DNA from: JAHFTW01 sp038046785
Lineage (GTDB): Archaea > Thermoplasmatota > E2 > JACPAO01 > JAHFTW01
Length of the DNA stretch: 64,000 nt
Reading direction: 5' to 3'
Assembly: GCA_038046785.1 (NCBI GenBank)
Contig: JBBSVM010000006.1
Span: 119,832 to 183,831, forward strand
Shown: positions 16,202 through 22,266 of the stretch, piece by piece
How the letters are laid out: the number at the start of each line of letters is the position of its first letter
Numbering within the stretch: the stretch's first letter is position 1
Made by a program: the position numbers and the translations under genes
The notes under the pieces: generated by a model
Seen by the model: only the letters and a program-made list of their open reading frames with translations
Databases searched by the model: none
What the model was told of the DNA's origin: nothing

Positions 16202-17059
16202 CTACGCCGTGGTTTCCGGCTTCGGTCCGGTTGCGTCGGACTTGAGCCAGTAGCGCGTCTGCCGCATGTCGCGCAGGTTTCCGCGCTCCTCCAACAATTC
16301 CAATCGGCGCAGCATGTTGATGCTGTTGTAGACGGTGCGCCGCGCCAACCCCGTCTCCAAACCCAGCTCCTTCCCAGTCAAAGGTCCGGCAAGTAGCGCC
16401 TCGTAGAGCGCCTGGGCACTCACCGGCAGGCCGCGCACCGCCGGGGGCAAGTCCGGCTTGGCTACAAGTGGGGTGGAGAGCACCGGTTCCGGCAACGCAG
16501 GCGACGCCTGGAACGCCTGGATGGCTCGCGCCCACATTGAACCAAACTCCGAGAGCGCATCGGGCATCGGGTGGTAGGTGCGCAGCAGCTCCAGCACTCG
16601 ATCGGCGTCGCCAAGGCGGATGCGCGTGGTGCTGAAATCGTCGCCCTGTACGACCAGGCCCGCCGCTTTCATCGTCTTGAGTTGGTACATGGCGGTGCTG
16701 GAGGGCAGCTGCACGATGCGGGCAAGCTCTGTCGGCCGCGCCGTCGGATACTCAATCAGGTGCAACACCATTCCCAACACGACGGGCCGGCGCAGCAGCG
16801 CAAGCCAGCGGCGATCGGTCGCATCAAGCTGCATGGGCAAGTTGCGGGCCGGGTAGAAGTTCCGGTAGCCTCCCTGCTCTTGGCTGGAGATCAACTCCAT
16901 TTTCTCCAAGATGTTCAAGTGGTACTCAGCCAGCATGGCGCTGGTCTCGATGCGGCGCTGAATCTCACGCAGGTGCAAGCCCGGGTAGCGCTCCACCAAG
17001 AGCAGGATGCGCCTGCGCACCTCCACGCTGGAGGCCGGCAGGTCCGATTCCGGCGTCAT
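16202..17059 (-). CDS. Triple winged-helix transcriptional regulator
   Basis: 285 residues containing three winged-helix-like segments: residues about 10-60 ('YPGLHLREIQRRIETSAMLA'), about 90-150 ('ARPTELARIVQLPSSTAMYQ') and about 215-270 ('LTGKELGLETGLARRTVYNS'). Tandem winged helices of this kind are frequent in Thermoplasmatota and related archaea. Coupled by an ATGA overlap (17056-17059) to the small membrane protein gene upstream, an arrangement seen in membrane-protein/regulator pairs. Target unknown; neighbouring cupredoxin genes are candidates. Confidence 0.75.
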   Translation of the reverse strand: MTPESDLPASSVEVRRRILLLVERYPGLHLREIQRRIETSAMLAEYHLNILEKMELISSQEQGGYRNFYPARNLPMQLDATDRRWLALLRRPVVLGMVLHLIEYPTARPTELARIVQLPSSTAMYQLKTMKAAGLVVQGDDFSTTRIRLGDADRVLELLRTYHPMPDALSEFGSMWARAIQAFQASPALPEPVLSTPLVAKPDLPPAVRGLPVSAQALYEALLAGPLTGKELGLETGLARRTVYNSINMLRRLELLEERGNLRDMRQTRYWLKSDATGPKPETTA

Positions 17060-17343
17060 TCACGGACTCGCAACACGAACGGCGTCGCAACGAGAAGGAC
17101 TGCGACGAGGTCCATCACGGCGTCCAACGACTGCACCACTTCATGATGGATCTCGGCGGCCTGATGAATGAGGAGGATGACGATGACACTCTTTGCTGCG
17201 AGGACGAAGAAGCCCGCCGCGACGAAGCGCAACCGCATCTGCCCGACGCGGACGCTCGCTGCCCAGAGCGCCAACCCCAACGCGAGCGCGACCGCGCCCA
17301 CGATGGTCAGCGTCACGCTTGAGAGGGTGGTGAAGTTCGACAC
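17056..17343 (-). CDS. Small three-TM membrane protein
   Basis: 95 residues with three membrane helices. The second/third loop holds 'HQAAEIHHEVV', with three His that could bind metal or haem. It precedes the triple winged-helix regulator with an ATGA overlap and is likely a signalling or sensing partner of it, by analogy with other archaeal membrane-protein/wHTH pairs. No family recognised. Confidence 0.65.
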   Translation of the reverse strand: MSNFTTLSSVTLTIVGAVALALGLALWAASVRVGQMRLRFVAAGFFVLAAKSVIVILLIHQAAEIHHEVVQSLDAVMDLVAVLLVATPFVLRVRE

Positions 17344-17415
17344 GCCCTTTGGAATCTGGCGGGCCGCATAAGCCGGTCGAAACTGCGTCCGACCTCCAAC
17401 TTCGTCAAATGAACC

Positions 17416-17423
17416 CTAAATAA
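17416..17423 (+). promoter_or_regulatory. TATA box for the gene at 17446
   Basis: CTAAATAA, centred about 27 bases before the ATG, in an otherwise GC-rich context. The spacing predicts a leaderless transcript. Confidence 0.6.
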
Positions 17424-17445
17424 TCCCGTAGAATGGAGAAGACTC

Positions 17446-18024
17446 ATGCTTCGGCTCCTCGCCATGTTCCTCCTATTTTCCCTCACGCTTGTAGCTGGGC
17501 AGACCAGCCAAGAGCCAGACCCTGGCCTGCGCGGTCCCGACCAGGCGCCTGGTCAAACCTTCAACCACACGTTCATGCAAGCTGGTCGCTTCGACTACCA
17601 CTGCCATCCCCACCCCTGGATGGTGGCCGCCGTCGTCGTGCAGAACTCCACCGGCCGCGCCCCGATGACACACACCATCCGCATGGTCGAACCCGAGGGC
17701 AAGGACTTCGATCAGTGGACCTTCTCGCCCAAGAGCCTTGCCATCGAAGCCGGCGACACCGTCACTTGGCTCAACGCGGGCGGCGCCATCCACGTCGTCC
17801 AGGAGACAGTTGGAGAGCACATCGAGCACATTGGCACCGCGGAGGGCCACGATGATGTGGCCACTGGCGCTCACGATGAGGTGGGCGGTGACGACCACGG
17901 GGCAAGCCCTGCAGGACAGCACGTCCACGGCAAATCCCTTTTTGACAGCGGCACCGGTTGGGTTCTGATTCTCGTGGTCGGCGGCCTCGCGCTCGCCTTC
18001 TTCATGAAGCGCAAGAGTGCGTGA
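17446..18024 (+). CDS. Membrane-anchored cupredoxin with permuted fold elements
   Basis: 192 residues: signal peptide (1-18), then 'FNHTFMQAGRFDYHCHPHPW' and Met (about 40-60), which looks like the C-terminal half of a cupredoxin with its Cys, His and Met ligands. It is followed, not preceded, by the usual N-terminal half ('FSPKSLAIEAGDTVTWLNAG' then 'AIHVV', about 91-116), which carries the first His ligand. A His/Asp-rich linker and one membrane helix end the protein. Either a circularly permuted copper domain or a fusion of two half-domains from a former two-domain protein. Leaderless promoter at 17416-17423. Confidence 0.78.
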   Translation: MLRLLAMFLLFSLTLVAGQTSQEPDPGLRGPDQAPGQTFNHTFMQAGRFDYHCHPHPWMVAAVVVQNSTGRAPMTHTIRMVEPEGKDFDQWTFSPKSLAIEAGDTVTWLNAGGAIHVVQETVGEHIEHIGTAEGHDDVATGAHDEVGGDDHGASPAGQHVHGKSLFDSGTGWVLILVVGGLALAFFMKRKSA

Positions 18025-18028
18025 GGGC

Positions 18029-18787
18029 TCAGGCCACTTCCCGTTCGCCGGCGCGGACGGAGCGGATGCTGGCTGCGGCCCACAGCAGCGCAATCAGCGT
18101 GGCGACAAGGGCCGGCAGGGCGGCCAGGCGTCCATCCACGGACGCCAGCAAGCCGGAGAGGGCCTGATGCGCGTATGCCCAGGCAAGTGACGTTGCCACG
18201 ACGCCGGCGGTCACCGCGATGCAAAGCGCGCGCCACTGGAGCCCGGCAAGCAAGCCTACGAGGCCCGCCACCACGGCGCCATTGGTCAGAAACGGCACCA
18301 GCATGAAGAGAAACAGCGCGAACGGGCCGCGGCCATGGGCCAGTTGCGACGCCGCTGTCTGGCGCAGGGAATCAAAGAGACGCTGCACAAAGGATGGCTG
18401 CGCGTCTTCGACCGGCGCTCGAACCATCGCTCGCTGCACCATCGGAACAAGGAGTGCGGCAAGGGCAAGATTCTGCAACACGCTGGCCAGTGCCACCCAC
18501 CACGTTGGAATCCCGGTCACGAGAGCAAGCGGCATCGTCACCTCGCGACCCGTCACCAACTCGGCCGCCATCGCCGCCGCAAGACCGGCCCCCCAGGAGG
18601 AATTTGTTTGGAGCACGAGCACCAGCAAGCCCAGACTGGCGGTCGCCAACGCCAACCCGGCCAACTGAATCCTCACCGCCACTTGCACAGGAAACGCAGA
18701 CTGCGCGGGGGATTTGGCCCTTCGGAGGCTTCCCAAACCCGTCAAACGCCATTCACGCAAGCCAAGCGCCATGAGCCACCCTGCCAT
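18029..18787 (-). CDS. Polytopic membrane protein, COG2426-like
   Basis: About 252 residues from an ATG at 18787; an upstream extension is Gly-rich antisense of the neighbouring gene. Five or six membrane helices, with 'PLALVTGIPTWWVALASVLQ' and 'MLVPFLTNGAVVAGLVGLLA', resemble COG2426 (small multidrug export/SNARE-associated-like) membrane proteins of archaea. A cytosolic basic segment lies between helices ('VQRLFDSLRQTAASQLA'). Only nine bases separate its start from that of the divergent lipoprotein at 18797, so one of the two probably starts further in (18772 is an alternative). Confidence 0.5.
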   Translation of the reverse strand: MAGWLMALGLREWRLTGLGSLRRAKSPAQSAFPVQVAVRIQLAGLALATASLGLLVLVLQTNSSWGAGLAAAMAAELVTGREVTMPLALVTGIPTWWVALASVLQNLALAALLVPMVQRAMVRAPVEDAQPSFVQRLFDSLRQTAASQLAHGRGPFALFLFMLVPFLTNGAVVAGLVGLLAGLQWRALCIAVTAGVVATSLAWAYAHQALSGLLASVDGRLAALPALVATLIALLWAAASIRSVRAGEREVA

Positions 18788-18796
18788 GGCTCCACT

Positions 18797-19210
18797 ATGC
18801 GATCCTACGCCTGGCTTGCCGTTGCCACCGTTGCCGCCCTGGCCCTTGCCGGGTGCGCCGGCAGCACCCCCGCCCCGACCAGCAACGTCCAGCCCGCCGC
18901 CACCTACGAGGTCAAGGTCATGAAGAGCCACGCGCTGCAGAGCAAGTCGCAGTGGAACCTGCGCACGGAGCTCGTCCAAGGCGGTAGCGTCGTTGGAAGC
19001 GGCAGTTTCACCATCTCAAAGACGGACTCGCAAGACCCGCAGACCGCGTACTCGAAGACGCTGCCTGGGGGCCCCATCCAACTCAAGGTCTTCGAAGGCA
19101 GCAATCCGGTCGGCACCAAGACGCTCGATCCGGCCAAGTGCCCCAAACCTCTCGAGTTCGAACTGCACGTCGTCGATGACGCCGTCCACACCTACAGCAA
19201 CTGCGACTGA
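18797..19210 (+). CDS. Lipoprotein of unknown function
   Basis: 137 residues. The signal peptide ends in a lipobox ('VAALALAGCAGS'), predicting lipid attachment outside the cell. The mature part is a single small beta-rich domain with two Cys ('DPAKCPKP' and the penultimate residue) that could form a disulphide. No copper motif. Divergent from the membrane protein at 18029. Confidence 0.65.
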   Translation: MRSYAWLAVATVAALALAGCAGSTPAPTSNVQPAATYEVKVMKSHALQSKSQWNLRTELVQGGSVVGSGSFTISKTDSQDPQTAYSKTLPGGPIQLKVFEGSNPVGTKTLDPAKCPKPLEFELHVVDDAVHTYSNCD

Positions 19211-19224
19211 GCGGCGTAGCGCGC

Positions 19225-19240
19225 GCAAATCACGATTTGC
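19225..19240. terminator. Short perfect palindrome after lipoprotein gene
   Basis: GCAAATC-AC-GATTTGC, 7-bp arms, 14 bases after the lipoprotein stop. Could be a transcription stop signal or a binding site; no T-run follows. Confidence 0.3.
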
Positions 19241-19273
19241 TTGAGGCAATTGTGAAACGGCGTCTGCGGCCAG

Positions 19274-19960
19274 CTACCTCCATTTTGCGCGGCCTTTGTT
19301 TGGACGCCAGACGACGCGGTGCGGTGGAACCACGTCCGGGACCGGTTTCGGTCTCCACCTCTGCATGTTTGACTTGACCGGGATTTTCTCCTGTAGGTGC
19401 GCGAGCGCTTGGTCCACCTGGTCCCTTGTCGAGGTGTGCGTCGTGATTCGGCTGGCTAGCTCGATGAACTTGTAGCAGAACAACCAGGATCCGTGGCTGA
19501 ACGCCACGTGCGCCCGCACGGCGGCGTACCAGATTGGATCTTGCAAGTCGGCGTTGGCCGGGAGGACAACTTGAAAGTGGTCGAGGGCTTCACGAACTTC
19601 CTCGGGCGTCGTTGGCCGATATTTGAGCGGGTACTTGTGGTCGCCAAGCCTGGCGCGCGTGATGGCGGCGCCGAGCTGCTGAGGTACCAGGTGGCGGGGG
19701 CTTCGTCGTTGTCGAAGCCGTTGATTTTGAGGCCATTCATGATGGCGAATTGGGCGGCGCGAGCGTCGTGGCGGCGGGCGGCCTCAACGGCGACTTGGCA
19801 GTGTTGCCATTCCGGTTTGGCGAAGTCGGCCTCGACCGGCGAGATCGTCGAGGTACTCGAGCAGACCTTCGCGACTGCCATACTTGGTGGCGCCCTTTGT
19901 GCAGGTGGTGATTGAATGATTGGCCCGCAAGCTCGGGCTCCATAGAAATGTAGGCTCCTT
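19274..19960 (-). pseudogene. Frameshifted gene of unknown function
   Basis: No single frame covers this stretch, but protein-like sequence continues across frames. One frame gives 'GATKYGSREGLLEYLDDL'; a second gives 'EADFAKPEWQHCQVAVEAAR' and 'AIMNGLKINGFDNDEAPATW'. The first resumes with 'LGAAITRARLGDHKYPLKYR', 'EALDHFQVVLPANADLQDPI' and 'HGSWLFCYKFIELA'. The sequence is soluble, with no membrane or signal segment. Two compensating frame changes mean either a decayed gene or uncorrected sequencing indels. No family recognised. Base composition is slightly less GC-rich than its neighbours. Confidence 0.55.
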
Positions 19961-19987
19961 GCGTTACCGTGTCTTCGGCAAGTCACT

Positions 19988-20857
19988 TTACCGAATTTGC
20001 TTCCATGAGGCTCCCGAGTCCTCGGTCTCGAGAATCTGACCGCTTCCCGTCGCTGCGAATGCATGGGTGCTGGCGCTCTTGGCAAAGGCAAAGAGGACTT
20101 GCCCGGGGGCGTCGTCGATGAGGCGGTGGTTGTTCTTGCTCCACGTGAGGCCGCCATCGACGCTGCGATAGGTGGATCCGGTTTTTCCGTCGCCAGTGCC
20201 CGCCAGCAGGACGGTTCCAGCCGTCGAGACGGCGACGGATGACACCAAACCGGAAACAGGGCCAGCAAGCTTCGTCCAATTCGCGAACGCGGTCAAGTCG
20301 GTCGTCTTGTAGAGTCCATTGTTGGTCGCCGCGAAGAGGGCCTCTGCCGTGCCGCCCAGGGCAAGCACGGATGCCGGTGGCGAGGCGTAGTCCGTCCACG
20401 TTGCGCCCCCGTCGCGCGAGACCTTGGTCTTGCCCTGCCAGGAGCCAGCCAAGTGGCCTTCGCCACTGCTCAGGGCGGTCAAGGCGTGGAAGTCGACTTG
20501 CCCCTTCAGACTCCGTTGCTCCCACGTTTCTCCGCCATCGGTGGACCGACGCAAGCCCAGGTGGACGCCGCCATACGCGCGAGGATCGTCAGGGTGGCCG
20601 CTGGAGTAGAACACTCCGTCTCGCACGAGGTCCTTGGTGAATCCCATGTAGTCGTAGGGGTCCCCGATGAACTCCCACTGCCAAGTGTTGCCGTCGGGCA
20701 CACCGCGGGCGAGGCCGTGGTGGGACGCCAGGTAGAGGTTGCCAGACACTTCGTCGTAGGCGAGACCGTGCACGTGAGAGAGCTTGAGTTTGTCGCCGGT
20801 GGGTTGACTACAGCCAGCCAGTGCTGCGGCGACGAGGACTGCGGCCAGGACTTTCAT
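19988..20857 (-). CDS. Lipoprotein beta-propeller (sortilin/BNR-repeat type)
   Basis: 289 residues. Lipobox at 'AAALAGCSQP'. The mature part carries repeated blades with 'S.DGG.TW' motifs ('RRSTDGGETWEQ', 'VSRDGGATWTDY', 'RSVDGGLTWSKN', 'TEDSGASWKQ'), the BNR/Asp-box signature of sialidase- and sortilin-like propellers. The opening 'LSHVHGLAYDEVSGNLYLAS' is typical of the F510_1955-type group, often found in metal-resistance loci. Likely a surface binding protein rather than an enzyme. Followed upstream by the CopZ-like gene, 7 bases away. Confidence 0.78.
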   Translation of the reverse strand: MKVLAAVLVAAALAGCSQPTGDKLKLSHVHGLAYDEVSGNLYLASHHGLARGVPDGNTWQWEFIGDPYDYMGFTKDLVRDGVFYSSGHPDDPRAYGGVHLGLRRSTDGGETWEQRSLKGQVDFHALTALSSGEGHLAGSWQGKTKVSRDGGATWTDYASPPASVLALGGTAEALFAATNNGLYKTTDLTAFANWTKLAGPVSGLVSSVAVSTAGTVLLAGTGDGKTGSTYRSVDGGLTWSKNNHRLIDDAPGQVLFAFAKSASTHAFAATGSGQILETEDSGASWKQIR

Positions 20858-20864
20858 GAGTCAC

Positions 20865-21176
20865 CTAGCGGCGCCACAGAGTCCAGCGCGACGTTGGGGC
20901 TTCGGTTCCGGCCACGGCCTTGACGCCGTAGCCGGCCTCTTTGACGGCGGCGACCATGGTGGTGGTGGACGCGCCGGGCTTGGCGCGCACTTGGGCCGTC
21001 TCCTTCTTCAGGTTCACCGTGGCTTCGGTGACGCCCGGCGTCGAGCGCAGGGCTTTCTCGACGTGGTTGACGCAGTTCTGGCACGTCATGCCGGTGATTT
21101 GCAGCGTGAAGGCTTGTTCCGGGGGGCTCACGAGGCCAAGCACGGTTGGCGGGGCTTTACCCCTTGTCCTTGCCAT
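20865..21176 (-). CDS. copZ: CopZ-like copper chaperone (HMA domain)
   Basis: About 103 residues from the ATG at 21176 (a longer frame to 21221 is possible but would consume the divergent promoter). One heavy-metal-associated domain with 'ITGMTCQNCVNHVEKAL', the GMxCxxC metal site, and the characteristic ferredoxin-like spacing to 'VKEAGYGVK'. The family binds Cu(I) in the cytosol and hands it to P1B ATPases. Divergent from the TRASH-containing regulator at 21274, the usual genetic arrangement of archaeal copper switches. Confidence 0.87.
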   Translation of the reverse strand: MARTRGKAPPTVLGLVSPPEQAFTLQITGMTCQNCVNHVEKALRSTPGVTEATVNLKKETAQVRAKPGASTTTMVAAVKEAGYGVKAVAGTEAPTSRWTLWRR

Positions 21177-21195
21177 TTGGAAAGACGGGCATCTT

Positions 21196-21227
21196 GCAAT
21201 CAAACGGCAAGTTGTGGCCACGATTGC
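21196..21227. promoter_or_regulatory. Divergent control region with inverted repeat (copZ / TRASH regulator)
   Basis: GCAATC (21196-21201) and GATTGC (21222-21227) are inverted half-sites separated by 20 bases in the shared upstream region of the CopZ-like and Lrp-TRASH genes. The spacing places the half-sites about 2.5 helical turns apart, plausible for a dimeric Lrp-type regulator. Binding is inference. Confidence 0.35.
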
Positions 21228-21273
21228 TTGACGTTCGCAAACTTCAAGCCTGGGAAATCATCCAAGTGCTTGC

Positions 21274-21894
21274 ATGGAACTCGACGCCATCGACATGGGC
21301 ATCCTGCGCGGCCTGCGGCAGGACGCCCGCACATCCTTCCGAACCTTGGCCGGGCAGCTTGGCACCACGACGCCGACGGTGAGTGCTCGCGTCAAGCGCC
21401 TGGAGAGCCTGCGCATCATCCAAGGCTACCGCGTCGACCTCGACCCGCAAGCCCTCGGCGGCTCCCTGCAGGTCCTGCGCCTCGAGGTGCGCCCCGCGGG
21501 TCTCCACCGCGTCACGGAAGCCCTGACCGAGATGCAAGGCGTCGAGGAGATCATGGCCATCAGCGGCGGTTCCTTGCTCGTCAAGGTTCGCCTGCGACCC
21601 CCCGTTGTGACGTTCGATGGCCTGCACCAATCCATTGCGGGTCTCGACGACGTCATCCGCTACGATGCCTGGGAGGTTTGGAGCGTGCGCCAGCGCAGCG
21701 CCGACATCGCTGTCACGGGCCTTGAGCTGCGGTGCCACACCTGCCACAGCCCCATCCAAGGGGAGCCGGTGCGCAGCAAGATCGGCGGCGAGGAACACCT
21801 CTTCTGCTGTCCGTTGTGCAAGAAGCAATTCCAGGAACGACACGCCGCCGCAACGGCGCGCACGAAATCGGAGAAAGCCGCGCGTAGCGGCTAG
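21274..21894 (+). CDS. Lrp/AsnC-type regulator with C-terminal TRASH metal-sensing domain
   Basis: 206 residues. N-terminal Lrp helix-turn-helix ('DMGILRGLRQDARTSFRTLA' onward, about 6-55), a RAM-like ligand domain (about 65-140), then a Cys cluster 'CHTCHSPIQG' and 'HLFCCPLCKKQF' (about 150-190), which matches the TRASH zinc/copper-binding motif. This architecture is that of archaeal copper-responsive regulators such as CopT/CopR of Sulfolobales. Loss of DNA binding or activation upon Cu(I) binding would switch the divergent copZ and perhaps the copA operon. Confidence 0.88.
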   Translation: MELDAIDMGILRGLRQDARTSFRTLAGQLGTTTPTVSARVKRLESLRIIQGYRVDLDPQALGGSLQVLRLEVRPAGLHRVTEALTEMQGVEEIMAISGGSLLVKVRLRPPVVTFDGLHQSIAGLDDVIRYDAWEVWSVRQRSADIAVTGLELRCHTCHSPIQGEPVRSKIGGEEHLFCCPLCKKQFQERHAAATARTKSEKAARSG

Positions 21895-22013
21895 CGCGCT
21901 GGCCTCGCGGCGAAAGACTTGGGCACATCGTCGCAGCAACAGGGCACCCTGCATGCGACGACGCGAAGGGCCGCCTCAACTTCGCATTGGCAGTCAGCGC
22001 ACTTCACGAACAT
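21891..22013 (-). CDS. Small Cys-rich protein (40 aa), possible metallothionein-like
   Basis: ATG at 22013 to TAG at 21891-21893, overlapping the end of the membrane protein gene by 20 bases and the end of the convergent regulator by 4. The product has seven Cys in 40 residues: 'MFVKCADCQCEVEAAL' then 'VACRVPCCCDDVPK'. GGAAGTG just before the ATG could serve as a weak ribosome site. It would be the fourth gene of the copA operon. The Cys density is far above chance in this GC-rich DNA and suggests metal binding, but there is no homologue I can name. Confidence 0.5.
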   Translation of the reverse strand: MFVKCADCQCEVEAALRVVACRVPCCCDDVPKSFAARPAR

Positions 22014-22266
22014 CACTTCCCGGTGATTGGTTCGGTTTGGCCGCCGGCGTGGGGCAGGCGGCGTCTTCGTTGCGGCGGTTCCAGGCGTTGCGCGCCCACA
22101 ATCCAGCCACCAGCGTCAGGACGGCGACAGCTGCCAAGCCTTTGAGGGCTAGCGCCGTTGCTCCGAAGACGGCGCCGACGGCGAGGAAGAAGCCGCCGGC
22201 GCAGGCAGGGCAGGCCACCATGAGGACCAGCCCCATCTTGCGTTTGCTATCTTGTTTGCCTTCCAT
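21994..22266 (-). CDS. Small two-TM membrane protein with CxxC (MerF/MerT-like)
   Basis: 90 residues from the ATG at 22266, overlapping the end of copA by 20 bases. Helix 1 begins 'GLVLMVACPACAGGFFLAVG', placing a CPAC motif inside the membrane as in small mercury/metal importers (MerF/MerT type) and related proteins. Helix 2 is 'LAAVAVLTLVAGLWA'. The soluble tail has one further Cys. Co-transcribed with copA and the Cys-rich protein. A metal-binding membrane helper is inferred. Confidence 0.65.
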   Translation of the reverse strand: MEGKQDSKRKMGLVLMVACPACAGGFFLAVGAVFGATALALKGLAAVAVLTLVAGLWARNAWNRRNEDAACPTPAAKPNQSPGSDVREVR

